DNA of 64,000 nt from positions 11,434,441 to 11,498,440 of the forward strand of contig CM022677.1 in assembly GCA_012295275.1 (NCBI GenBank), in the 5' to 3' direction. The notes below the pieces were generated by a model. It was not told the origin of the DNA. It saw only the letters and a list, made by a program, of their open reading frames with translations, and did no database searches. Position 1 is the stretch's first letter. Each line of letters opens with the position of its first letter. Below, piece after piece: positions 36,530-51,497 of this stretch. A program made the position numbers and the translations under genes. Origin of the DNA: Chrysomallon squamiferum (lineage: Eukaryota; Mollusca; Gastropoda; Neomphalida; Peltospiridae).

Positions 36530-36597
36530 TTGCCATCGTTATCGTTGTCGTTATTCAGCGCACGCAATAAGAAGAACGAAGATAAATAGACGTCGGT
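36530..36597 (+). promoter_or_regulatory. 5S promoter-like segment with no 5S gene behind it
   Basis: It matches 30,556-30,624 closely (CGCACGCAATAAGAA, then GATAAATAGAC and TCGGTTCG), but at 36,601 the sequence turns into a poly-T instead of the expected 5S start. Either the next 5S gene of the array was deleted, or this is a separately dispersed spacer. Confidence 0.7.
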
Positions 36598-37129
36598 TCG
36601 TCTTTTTTTTTTTTTTTTTTTTCTTTCTTTTTCTTTCAAATTTTCAGTCACTGCCGGACAATTCGGCTGTTGCCTCATCTATTGACGAATAACCTACCCA
36701 TTTACAATTGACCAGGTTCTCTTCGAACATTAAAAATTAGTAAATTCTGTCTTAATTGAAAATAACGACGATTACGATTTAATTTATAAAATGATCAGAC
36801 ACGTTGTTGTTGTTGTTGTTCTTGAAGTTATTCTGAAACCATCTTTACAAATGGAAGATTGAGCCCACTCCACAGACAGTGTGCCTAGTGTGCGTCGGTG
36901 CCGTGGACTCAGTCTTGCATGCGTTTTTTGTTCACTGCAGCAAAACTAACTCATTTATTGAACGTATTGAACCCTGTTGAAAAAAAGCAAACAAATAAAA
37001 AAAAAAAAAAAACACAACAATTTTTTTGGCAGCACGCAGTTCAAACTAAATCCATATAGAATAATTTTTTGGAATCAAGCACACAAAAAGTGGCGGCAAC
37101 TTTCCATCTAATTTAGAGATTATTTTTCT
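36598..37129. other. No gene seen
   Basis: Poly-T (36,602-36,622) and unremarkable AT-rich sequence up to the assembly gap. Confidence 0.6.
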
Positions 37130-37329
37130 NNNNNNNNNNNNNNNNNNNNNNNNNNNNNNNNNNNNNNNNNNNNNNNNNNNNNNNNNNNNNNNNNNNNNNN
37201 NNNNNNNNNNNNNNNNNNNNNNNNNNNNNNNNNNNNNNNNNNNNNNNNNNNNNNNNNNNNNNNNNNNNNNNNNNNNNNNNNNNNNNNNNNNNNNNNNNNN
37301 NNNNNNNNNNNNNNNNNNNNNNNNNNNNN
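37130..37329. other. Assembly gap (200 N)
   Basis: Exactly 200 undetermined bases, probably a scaffold spacer of conventional length. The order of the 5S/LINE region relative to the BTB gene therefore rests on scaffolding. Confidence 1.
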
Positions 37330-37470
37330 TATATAATGGAATAATAATAGCAGCAGTAGTAGTAGTAGTAGTAATAATAGTATCACCTAAATATAGTTCA
37401 ATGATTCATTTATTACTTATGCTATCTATTTGTGGATCTGATTACTTTAAATTACTTTAATTCTTTTCAT

Positions 37471-37517
<47 letters not shown>

Positions 37518-37520
37518 TAG

Positions 37521-37611
37521 ATTTATCCTCCCTGATCTCAGTGATCAAGAGCAGAGTTGTTCAACTGGAATTATTCATTTCTAAGAAATTATCGATCAGG
37601 ACGTTTTTCAG
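37521..37611 (+). other. Candidate 5' UTR exon, copy 1
   Basis: The acceptor TTATAG and donor CAG|GTAGGT bound 91 bp containing TGATCTCAGTG, CTAAGAAATTATCGATCAGG and stops in all frames. Related blocks with their own splice sites occur at 39,036-39,120 and 39,476-39,545, all upstream of and on the same strand as the BTB gene. Confidence 0.5.
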
Positions 37612-38636
37612 GTAGGTATCTATTTTGAAACTACAAAGTATTTTATATTGTTCTTATTTAATTTTAATTTTATTATTATTATTACATATCTTATTTATTT
37701 CTTTGCATGTGTTTCGTTCAGTCTTTCTTTCTTCCTTTCTTAATTCGTTCCTTCCTTGTTGTCTAACATTCGTTTTGATCTATCACCCATTCTAACCAGT
37801 ATATAAAATGTTATTGCATTTGTTTTCATCTACAAGGGAAAACAAAATAAAAAAAAAAAAAAATAAAAAAGAAGAAGAAAGAATAAACATTATTGGATAT
37901 ACATGTAACAAACAGCATTATAGCATGAGGCTTTTTAAAGATGAAAACATATGTGCTAGACCCGACTATAAAATGTTTCTCACCATCTGGTGTATGTAAG
38001 TAGATGATGTGTGATAATATTATCTCATATAATTTAATTTTTTTTTATTATATTTATGAGTTTGTCAGTTGGTTGTCTTTATTGTCTTTATTGAAATTAT
38101 TTATCTTCTCACAAAGCTGACAAATGTAAATAATTTCTTATTTTCACGGGTTATTTCTACACTTATGGACAGATTGTGTATTAACAACGAAATTGTCAGA
38201 TCGCTGTAAATAACACCCGAGTATATCTTTGTGTGTCTCGCGTACCAGTGACACGCTGTTTTTATATGACCTACATAACAAACAAACAGTCAGTGTTAGA
38301 TTACATTGAAACTGGTCATGCAAGCCTCGTCAGAGAAATAAGACATGTACACTTATATTCAGTATACTGTAAAAATATTTTTATTATTATTATTGTTGTT
38401 GTTGATGATGTTGATGTTGTTGTTGTTGCTATTACAATTATTATTATTATTATTATTAATATTATAACTTACGTATAAGCAATGGCATCTAGTAGTATTT
38501 AATTTATCTGAATTAGAATTAATGTAATTTATTGTAAAGAAGATTTATGTAAGATCAGTGTACATATATCTCGTAGCACGATTTGTCTATTTTAATCTGA
38601 AACTGAAACGTAACACTTGATGACGTATAAGATATT
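37612..38636. other. No gene seen
   Basis: AT-rich sequence with (GTT/ATT)n near 38,393-38,465; presumed intron or intergenic DNA. Confidence 0.5.
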
Positions 38637-38760
38637 TGACGTCAGTCGCGTGTTTATCAGTGGAGGGTTTCCTAACTAAAAGAACACAAAGCAGAACTGA
38701 CAGCAGTCGGCCATATTGAACGTGTATAAAATTTTATATTTTATTATGTGTTGACGCTTC
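38637..38760 (+). promoter_or_regulatory. Promoter-like segment upstream of the BTB gene
   Basis: A full CRE palindrome TGACGTCA (38,637-38,644), a YY1-type GGCCATATTG (38,709-38,718) and a TATA-like TATAAA (38,725-38,730) cluster within 95 bp, oriented towards the BTB gene about 1.1 kb downstream. The arrangement resembles a CRE/TATA promoter but is inferred from motifs alone. Confidence 0.4.
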
Positions 38761-38879
38761 CACTGTTCTTAATTTATTATAAATATATCAGAGTTAGTTC
38801 TCTAACAAATAGATTACTTAAGTGTCAGGTGTTTTAAATTGAAATGAAAAAAGTTATGTATATCCTGACTTTAATATGC

Positions 38880-38927
<48 letters not shown>

Positions 38928-39035
38928 TGCTATCCTATTATATCTCTTTTTCTTTTTTTTTTTTTTTTTTATTAACGCCTTTTGCTATATATCGCTTACT
39001 TTATATTATTTTATTTTATTTTAATTTATTCTTAG

Positions 39036-39120
39036 ATCGGTGACATCTGTGATCTATAACTGAGTTGATAGAAAATAGTCGCTTATAAGAAATTGTCGAT
39101 CAGGAAGTTGAAATTACAAG
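39036..39120 (+). other. Candidate 5' UTR exon, copy 2
   Basis: The acceptor ATTCTTAG and donor AAG|GTATTT bound a block sharing GTGATC/TAAGAAATTGTCGATCAGGA and the following intron start (GTATTTTATATTGTT) with the copy at 37,521. Confidence 0.5.
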
Positions 39121-39475
39121 GTATTTTATATTGTTTTATATTTCAAAAGTTTCACATCTTTTTTCTTGATTTTCCTCACTTATTATTCTTTTTTCTTATA
39201 TCGTGTTTCTTTTAGATTTGTTATTGTCGGTTAATTATTTTGTCTTTTCGAGGAGTAAGTTGGTATAAATGACCATATGTACATTGCGATTTGAAAACCG
39301 TATCTCCCACAGTTAAATATGTCTGTGTATAATAATAATTATTGTTGTTGTCGTCATCATAATAATCACTAGTGTAAGCATAATGTACTTCTTTTTATCT
39401 TTTATCGATTTGGTATATATTTATCTGATTTGTTTTCTTTCTTTCATTATCTTTTATTTATTTATTTGTTTTTAG

Positions 39476-39545
39476 ATTTCTGATCTCAGTGTTGAACAGT
39501 ACAGGCCTTAAACAGAAAGTACTCGATTGTTAGAAATTATCTCAG
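39476..39545 (+). other. Candidate 5' UTR exon, copy 3
   Basis: The acceptor TTTTTAG and donor CAG|GTTGAT bound a block containing ATTTCTGATCTCAGTGTT and TTAGAAATTATC. It is the copy nearest to the coding exon, whose own acceptor (TTTTAG) lies 5 bp before the ATG, so a spliced upstream UTR exon is expected. Confidence 0.5.
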
Positions 39546-39687
39546 GTTGATTATTTTTTTACATAAAAATGTTTAGTATTTGAAATATTTCTATGTACAG
39601 GTCATAGCTAGATGTGAATATAGAAAACTGATCACTGCAATGTGAGGCTGCGTATTAGAAACATTTTAAAATTATATTTCGTATGAG

Positions 39688-39741
<54 letters not shown>

Positions 39742-39790
39742 TTATTATTATTATTTTTATTATTATTATTATTATTATTATTTGTTTTAG

Positions 39791-40052
39791 AAAACATGGC
39801 CACCTCAGCAGAAGTTTCAAGTTGGCAGACAGGGAAAACACTAACGGAGTGTATTGAACACGTTTTTCATACGAGAACAGACAGCGACGTCAGATTTATT
39901 GTTGGGGAAGAAGAAAAAATTGTAGAAGCACATCGCTTCATCCTGATGATCAGAAGCGATGTCTTCCACAAAATGATTATGGGAGAACTTCGCGAACAAA
40001 ACAGCATCATCTTGCCTGATGTTCAGGCAGATATTTTTACCGAGTTTTTAAA
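39791..40052 (+). CDS. BTB/POZ-BACK-PHR protein, exon 1 (BTB domain)
   Basis: The acceptor GTTTTAG at 39,784-39,790 precedes AAAAC and ATG at 39,796; the exon ends at donor AA|GTATGT (phase 2). It encodes WQTGKTLTECIEHVFHTR, then SDVRFIVGEEE, VEAHRFILMIRSDVFHKMI and LPDVQADIFTEFLK, the first part of a BTB domain. The A-H-R-F...S-x-V-F core corresponds to the dimerisation and cullin-3-binding surface of BTBD1/2/3/6-type proteins. These proteins are usually substrate adaptors of cullin-3 ubiquitin ligases. The family is often strongly expanded in molluscs (recollection). Confidence 0.85.
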
Positions 40053-40123
40053 GTATGTTAACAAACTCATACACACACGCACACGCACACAGCCACACAC
40101 AGAGACACAGACACAAACACACA

Positions 40124-40171
<48 letters not shown>

Positions 40172-40374
40172 ACACACACACACACAAACACACAGACACA
40201 CACACACACACACACAGACACACACAGGTACGAACATAGTGAGTAACGAAACATACAAACCGACACGAACGTTGATAACAATACAGTTTTTGTTAGTAAT
40301 ATAATTATTTTCTAATTGAATAATCTCACATAATTATCTCTCGTTTGAAGTCTTACTCTACTTCTTTTACACAG
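40053..40374 (+). repeat. BTB gene intron with (CA)n microsatellite
   Basis: The 322-bp intron holds an impure CA tract from about 40,068 to 40,226, then AT-rich sequence to the acceptor CTTTTACACAG. Confidence 0.9.
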
Positions 40375-41542
40375 ATATCTTTACACGGATGACGTCGTCC
40401 TAACAGGCGACAACGTCACCGGTCTGCTGTATCTATCGAGGAAGTACATCGTCACGACACTGGAAGAACAGTGCGTGAAATATTTGGAGTCGTCGTTGTC
40501 GTCACGGAATGCGTGCGTCGTGCTGGAACAAGCTCACCTGTTTGATGAACATGATCTAAGGAAAAAACTCTGGACTTCATTTTGAAAAATGGCGACGAAG
40601 TTCTGAAGTCAGATGAAGTCACCGATCTTTGTCACGAATGTCTGGTTGAGATCGTACGATCAGACGAACTGACAGCAGACGAGAAAAATGTTTTTGAAGC
40701 CGCTGTGAAGTGGGCTGACAGCGCGTGCAGGAAGCAAGGGAGACAGACGAATGAAAAAACATGCGCGAAGCACTGGGAGAGGTCGTGAAGCACGTGCGTT
40801 ATCCATTACTCGATCAGACGTATTTTGTAAAACACGTGACACCCACTCACATACTCACTGACACAGAAGAAAACAAGATTTTGAGACACCTGGTGAGCAG
40901 TGATGAAGATGTTTCACCTTTCAACTCAAACAAGAGAACTGCAATGATTCCTAAAACACAGATTACAATAAACAGGTTTGGTTCGTATGGTTATACTGGT
41001 TTTATGTTTGGTTACTTGACATGTTCTGGTCTGAAGAAGATGAATCCATTACTTTCTCTGTCAACAAAAACGCTTTACTTCGCGGATTTCAGTTGTACGG
41101 TTACAACCAACCACGAAACTACGACGTCAGCGCCTTCGTCACTGACACAAGAACAGACGAAATACTGGACGGGTCTACACTGACACAGAGATATGAACAC
41201 GTCGTGTCTGACGTGTATGACGTCGTGTTCAGACGTCCAGTGAAGATTACTAAAGACACTGAGTACAGCTTGTTTGTTAATGTTAAGGGAGGAGACTCAT
41301 GGTGTGGACATGAAGGTAAATCAGAAATTGTTGTAGACTCTTTTGTTTGTAGATTTTCTGAGTCACACAAATCTAAACACAGTGACAGACAACTTCGTAC
41401 ACATGTGTGTGACAGACGGACAAATACCTGCTTTGTTATTTTTAGTGTAAAAAACAACATCGTTCAAACACTGTCACTTTTAGTCATCACTGGCCTAATA
41501 TTTGTATTTATTTATTTATTTGTTTACTTATTGATTTATTGA
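40375..41542 (+). CDS. BTB/POZ-BACK-PHR protein, exon 2, three frameshifts
   Basis: The exon continues the BTB domain (YLYTDDVVLTGDNVTGLLYL, then SRKYIVTTLEEQCVKYLESS) and the BACK domain (LTADEKNVFEAAVKWADSAC; VRYPLLDQTYFVKHVTP). It then encodes a PHR domain (ITINRFGSYGYTGFMF; MFWSEEDESITFSVNKNALL; PVKITKDTEYSLFVNVKGGD). The frame drops by one base three times: at the A-run 40,562-40,567, the A-run 40,754-40,759 and near 41,015-41,018. Adding one base at each site would give continuous homology, so these are either homopolymer assembly errors or a young pseudogene. The last 60 residues after CRFSES are low-complexity and may be beyond the natural end. Confidence 0.8.
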
Positions 41543-42547
<1,005 letters not shown>

Positions 42548-42855
42548 CACTGGTTTTCAACCTTTATCATACCTTGACCCTTATGAGGAACTCAGTATGA
42601 GCGAAGACCCCTTTAAAATGTTTGATTCAATAATATGTAGTGTTACCATATTTTCATCAACCAAAGTCAGTACAAAAGGAATCTATATTCACTATGACGG
42701 GTCCCAAACCAATCTACACGTTTTTATTTATTCCTCCTTCCAAGTCAAGTTGAAAAAAACTAAAACATACCATTGCTCAAGAACGATCTCGCGACCCCCA
42801 GAAAAAAGTCTGGCGAGCCCTCTAGAGGTCATGACCCTTAGGTTGAAAACCTATG
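42548..42855. mobile_element. 308-bp hAT-type MITE
   Basis: The ends CACTGGTTTTCAACC and (reverse complement) CATAGGTTTTCAACC are inverted repeats. The flanking octamers CTCTATAC and CCCTTTAC agree at 6 of 8 positions, as expected for an old 8-bp duplication. Internal TGACCCTTATGAGG resembles other non-autonomous hAT elements. There is no coding capacity. Confidence 0.75.
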
Positions 42856-43559
42856 CCCTTTACACAGCTAAATGAACAAGAACATTATTAGTCTGTTAAC
42901 ACCTAAGTGAATTCACTCATTTAGAGTAAGTGTCAAAAGCAGAGGTCTATATAAATATGTATGACGCACATATGCTTTCTTTTATTGAATTCATCGCAAA
43001 GCGACCTAAAAAACGGCAAAGTATCGAACTTTCAAATGCCACGCTATTGTCACAAACATAAAATTAAACATCAAATTACATACATCGATGTTTTGTTTCT
43101 AATACAAAAGCGCTGTTAGCAAAGTACTGTATACAGACCTTGTTAAAGCCATTATGTCATTTATCGTGTGAATCTCAATTAAATTAATTTGTATACATGT
43201 TTAGAAGAACTGTGTTTATTGTCAAACTCTAATCACAACAGTAAACAATACATTTGACAGAAATAACAAAAGTCCACTGATTGATCGCAGAATGTTTTCT
43301 GGAGATCGTTGGACAAAATGGAGGCAAACTGCGCACAAGTCTCCCAGTGGTCAGTTCACAGCGTTTGTTCCGCTTGCCTCGGTAGTACTTCCCAGAGATG
43401 TCTCTTCTTTGCACGCTATGGATTGGGTGTACTGACAGTCACAGATACACCTCCCCATACGATAACCCGTCCACGGCTAAATCTACCATTAATCGAATTT
43501 TTGGGTTTGCTTGCCTTTCATTTCGACCGTGCATGTAAGGCAGTTCGAGAATGAACAGG

Positions 43560-43795
43560 CAACATACGAAAAGATGCCACGTGTCCAGCGACAGATGCAC
43601 CAGTTCTTATGCTCACCACACCATTTCCCGTCTATGGGCAGTGTGACTATTGTCAAGACAAGACAGGTTCCACCCTACTGAACAAATGCATGTTCAGTTA
43701 TATGGAAAGTGTTTCAGTGTGTTGATAAACAGACCTGAACCTTCTTTGCCTGGACGTGCACAATAACCAGCTGAGCTACAGCAGCCGGGCCCTGT
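43560..43795 (-). mobile_element. tRNA-derived SINE (head at the right end)
   Basis: On the minus strand CTGTAGCTCAGCTGGTTATT is a good RNA polymerase III A box in tRNA context, followed about 40 bp later by a B-box-like GGTTCAGGTCT. The body extends at least to 43,560 and perhaps to about 43,300. It ends about 60 bp before the secreted-protein gene. The family is not identified. Confidence 0.5.
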
Positions 43796-43819
43796 TTTGT
43801 CTTTTTATCTAAGAATCAT

Positions 43820-44585
43820 ACGTAACTAGTTTGGAAACTTTGGAAAACTGTTCGTTGTGAAGACCGTTCTACTTTTAGCGTTCTGTAGATTATGTCTGAG
43901 CAACAGTTACCCATTACCAGCCTCCGAGGTTCGAGATAAACACCGAATACATTTTCGATCGAACGCTTTGTCAAAGAAGGTAGTGTTTTTAACAGGCTAC
44001 GAAACCATTAATTTTTACTTCTGTCTGAAGAAAACAACCACGGTAGAAATCTCCAGTTTACGATACTCCAATGGCAACGATCCCGAAAACATCACAGCAG
44101 TTTTAAACCAGAAGAAAATGGGATCCTTTCTCACCATATCACCAGAAACAGCTGGAGATAACTAGAATGTTTTTCATTCCAGTACCGAGATGAAAGGATC
44201 AGTAATTCTGGAAAGAGGTTGGTATATTTTAAAGATCCAGGTTCACGGATCTGATGGAGTGGAACTGGACACAGTCAGTCTAGATATTGATGACAGCAGT
44301 CTCGCGCAGGACATGCTTCAGTGTAAACTTCACTGTACGAGTGATCTGCCCCGTCTGAACTCTTCGCCTCGAATTAATGTTGACAAAAAAGCTAAACTTA
44401 GACAGAAAGGTTACCCATCTAAATGTGCGGAAGAGGACAACGTCAACATACCAGTATACCTCGACAGCGTGAAACAGTACAAACTAATAGCTACTCTACC
44501 AGTGCATAAAGCTTTTGTAAACAGAAGAGAACCAAATAATACTGATTGTCTTGCTTTGTCTCCTCTCTACTGGAGTTTTACCCAC
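43820..44585 (+). pseudogene. Secreted-protein family gene, nonsense at a conserved Trp
   Basis: The frame carries a signal-peptide-like TVLLLAFCRLCLSNSYPLPA. It continues with YETINFYFCLKKTTTVEISS, NITAVLNQKKMGSFLTI, VFHSS, LERGWYILKIQVHGSDGVEL, DTVSLDIDDSSLAQD and CAEEDNVNIPVY. Stop TAG at 44,163-44,165 interrupts an otherwise continuous frame just before N-V-F-H-S-S, where relatives known to me have Trp (TGG to TAG). The order resembles a lineage-expanded molluscan family of extracellular, carbohydrate-binding-like beta-sandwich proteins; I cannot name the function. No clear ATG is seen; the frame opens from GTG near 43,857. Confidence 0.6.
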
Positions 44586-44632
44586 CTCTGTTTGAACAAA
44601 ACAAAACAAATAATCATTTATTTTCAAATTAG

Positions 44633-47099
<2,467 letters not shown>

Positions 47100-47869
47100 A
47101 ACTACTGTTACTATATTTGATAAAACTACTTCTAATTCTACGACTGTCAATACTTCTACTGTTAGCTACTGCTGTTATTACTGTTATTACTACTACTATT
47201 ATTACTGTTATTACTACTACTATCTATTACTGTTATTACTACTACTATCATACTACTTACTGTTATTACTACTACTATCATACTGTTATTACTGTTATTA
47301 CTACTACTATCATACTGTTATTACTGTTATTACTACTACTATCATACTGTTATTACTGTTATTACTACTACTCATACTGTTACCTAGTTTACTACTACTA
47401 TATTACTACTACTACTACTACTATACTACTACTGTTATTACTACTACTATCATACTATTATTACTACTACTACTACATCATACTACTACTACTTACTACT
47501 ACTACTACTATCATACTGTTATTACTGTTATTATACTACTATCATACTGTTATTACTGTTATTACTACTACTATTGTTATTACTGTTATTACTTACTACT
47601 ATACTACTACTACTGTTATTACTGTTATTACTACTACTATCATACTGTTATTACTGTTATTACTACTACTATCATACTGTTATTACTGTTATTACTACTA
47701 CTATCATACTGTTATTACTGTTATTACTACTACTATCATACTGTTATTACTGTTATTACTACTACTATCATACTGTTATTACTGTTATTACTACTACTAT
47801 CATACTGTTACCAGTGTTACTAGTACCGCACGTGTTAGGCCTGCTGCTACACCTTTACTACTACCACTG

Positions 47870-47955
<86 letters not shown>

Positions 47956-47960
47956 GTAAC
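47100..47960. repeat. (ACT)-rich minisatellite, 32-bp higher-order unit
   Basis: A unit of about 32 bp built from CTGTTATTACTGTTATTA and CTACTACTATCATA recurs about a dozen times between 47,260 and 47,815. A pure (ACT)n run follows at 47,868-47,955. The 280-codon open frame across it is an artefact. Confidence 0.95.
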
Positions 47961-49017
<1,057 letters not shown>

Positions 49018-49124
49018 TTTAAAAACCTTTCGCTTCTGTGAAACTGCCAGAAAAGAAATGTAAAAAGATATAAATTAAAATATTTATTACTTCTTTATGA
49101 CTTTTCGATTTTTATTATTACTCC

Positions 49125-49159
<35 letters not shown>

Positions 49160-49519
49160 GTTCCCAACAGTCGATCTGCTTTATATATCTCTGTCTATTT
49201 ATTTATTTGTTTTCATTTTCTAAGGTAAATTAGAATCATAAGCTAGCAGTCGACGTTTTTTCACTTCGGGTCAAATCAGTGCATTTGTGATTTTTATCTT
49301 ACATATATCTTGACAGCGATTTACTTTACTGAACCTAAGAATTCATATTAAATCAAATACGCACGCGCACACACACACACACACAATTTTTTCTTTCTTG
49401 CCTGTATGCTAGCATGTATATGTGTGTATATGTATTTGTGAGCATGTGATTTTAATATGAGTTCGCAAACACATACAGACATGTTTGTATGTATTGCTGT
49501 ATATATGTATGTGTGTATA

Positions 49520-49557
<38 letters not shown>

Positions 49558-49953
49558 TAGTCAAGCAGCCGTTATCTCTTCCCCCTCTTCCAGATTCTAA
49601 AATTATTACAGACTGCGAAAACATCATGAACATAGTTGAATGTTACTGTTTATAAGAAAAAGTAATATTCGGGTCTGTATGGCTTATGCGACAACAGAAA
49701 ATAATCAGAATGTCTAATAGTAAAATTTCCCTGTTGTAACTAATTTTCTGACAATTCAGTGATTTAATAAGAGTACAGACCTGATATCAAATATTTCTCT
49801 CTCCAACAATCTGCTGACCGCGTGACTGACCCAGATAAAACACTTCTTAAAATAAATCTTTAACCTTTGTTGTATTCAAGATAACACTAGGTACAGAGGA
49901 AACACTTGGTTTAATGGTTTAATGTAATTTAAAATATTTGAAATAAAATTCAT

Positions 49954-49994
<41 letters not shown>

Positions 49995-50370
49995 TAATTC
50001 CTTTATTATCAAATTTTTCTATGTTTGATATTGTTAATGTCCTGTGTTTCATCTATTTAAATTTCTTTGCTTATGAATAACTGGATTCTGTACTGAAAGT
50101 TGTTCAGCTTGTTATTGAAACACGTGTTAGCGATAAATAATAAAAGCACTGAATCACGTTAACTACCTAACTAAACTGAAAACACGTTATCTGTTTCCAT
50201 AGACTCCACACAGGCAAAATGTATAAACAAGTTAAGAAAAAAGACCATAATAAAAAAATAATAAAAAATTTTCTTCTCGATGTTCATCTCAAAGTTTGCT
50301 CCAACCTGTCAGAAAAAAAAACAAAAAACAACAATATTTAAGTAAGTCAAATGACTAAAAAGTAAAATCT
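49018..50370. other. No gene seen
   Basis: (ATT)n at 49,128-49,158, (GT)n at 49,526-49,554 and (TAA)n at 49,956-49,993 in AT-rich DNA. 49,740-49,790 partly repeats 48,150-48,195. Confidence 0.6.
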
Positions 50371-51150
50371 ATAAAATAACCTTAATAATAGTTTTAGGGT
50401 CAGGGTTAGAAATAGACTTTGCATAAGAATTAAAGTTAGGCACTTCTTTAGCGTCAGAGTTAGGGCTTAAGGTTTGGGTTAGGGTTCGAGCTCGGGTTAT
50501 GTAAATTTTAGTATGAGGTTATGATAATGTGGAAATAATTTTAGGCTCACGATTAGAAGTAACGTTAAGAATCAAGGATCGGGACTTGAGTAAGATTAGC
50601 TTTAGAAGTTCGGCTGTGGTTAGCTTTAGGATGAGGGTTAGGGTTAGGGTTAGGATTAGCGTTAGTGTTAGGATTACTCAAAGTTTATTATGAGTCTTAT
50701 GATAATCTGCAAAACAGTTTTATGATCAGAGTTAGTATTAGTGTTAGGGATAGAGTCGGGGTTAGGCTTAGGGTTAGGATTAAGGTTAGGGTTAGGGTTA
50801 ATTTAGGGTTAGGGTAAGGGTTAAGGTGATGTTTATTTAAAGATTATTATCAGTGTTACGATAATATGCAAAATAATTTTAGGGTCACCATTAGGAGGAG
50901 CGTTAATGTAAAAATCCACGTTGTGGACTTAGTTAGGATTAGGTTTAGAATTTGAGCTAGGGTTAGGTTAGGTTAGGGTTAAGATTAGGGTTATTGTTTG
51001 GGTTAGGCTTAGGATTACGGTAGTGTGGAAAATAGTTTTAGGTCAGAGTTAGAGATAGGGCTCAATGTTATGGATATTGTAAATATTACTATGAATGTTA
51101 TAATAATAATAAAAATAATATTAAGATCATCATTAGAAGTAGCCTTTGCG
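50371..51150. repeat. Degenerate TTAGGG-like higher-order repeat
   Basis: Many GTTAGG, TTAGGG and GTTAGGGTTAGGGTTAGG stretches are embedded in units of about 90-180 bp. The unit starts at AATAATTTTAGG(G/C)TCA or a variant, near 50,385, 50,535, 50,712, 50,868, 51,030 and 51,110. The telomere-like hexamers are too diverged and interspersed to be a functional telomere. Confidence 0.85.
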
Positions 51151-51432
51151 TAAGAATTAAGGTTTCGGGGTATTGGCATTAAAATTACCTCACGTCATTA
51201 GTTTTACACTATCAACAAATTCTACCATGTATAAACAAAATTCTAAGACGAAGATGTTGTAAAAATGAAACTAACTTCGTCCTTCAGCAAGCATCATATT
51301 ATTATTTTAGATGTCATAATATGCGACAGTTTTGGCAGCCGGAAAATAACGATGATCCCAAATAAATCTTTCTTTGAAAACTGATTTAAATTGAGATTGA
51401 TGAAAACGAATTATCAGATATTTTCTTTTTAG

Positions 51433-51497
51433 GTGCAGTGTCACGTAATATACCAGACAAACAGAAAGATCCATTTGCTGTATTCATCAACCTGTAA
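51433..51497 (+). CDS. Candidate terminal exon, unidentified
   Basis: A strong acceptor (TTTTCTTTTTAG) precedes 20 codons, AVSRNIPDKQKDPFAVFINL, then TAA, with an AATAAA at about 51,521 downstream. The composition is protein-like but the family is unknown. Confidence 0.35.

Noticed and set aside
40023-40281. (CA)n-derived T-H and C-V frames in the BTB intron
   Set aside because: Microsatellite translation artefacts lying between clear splice sites.
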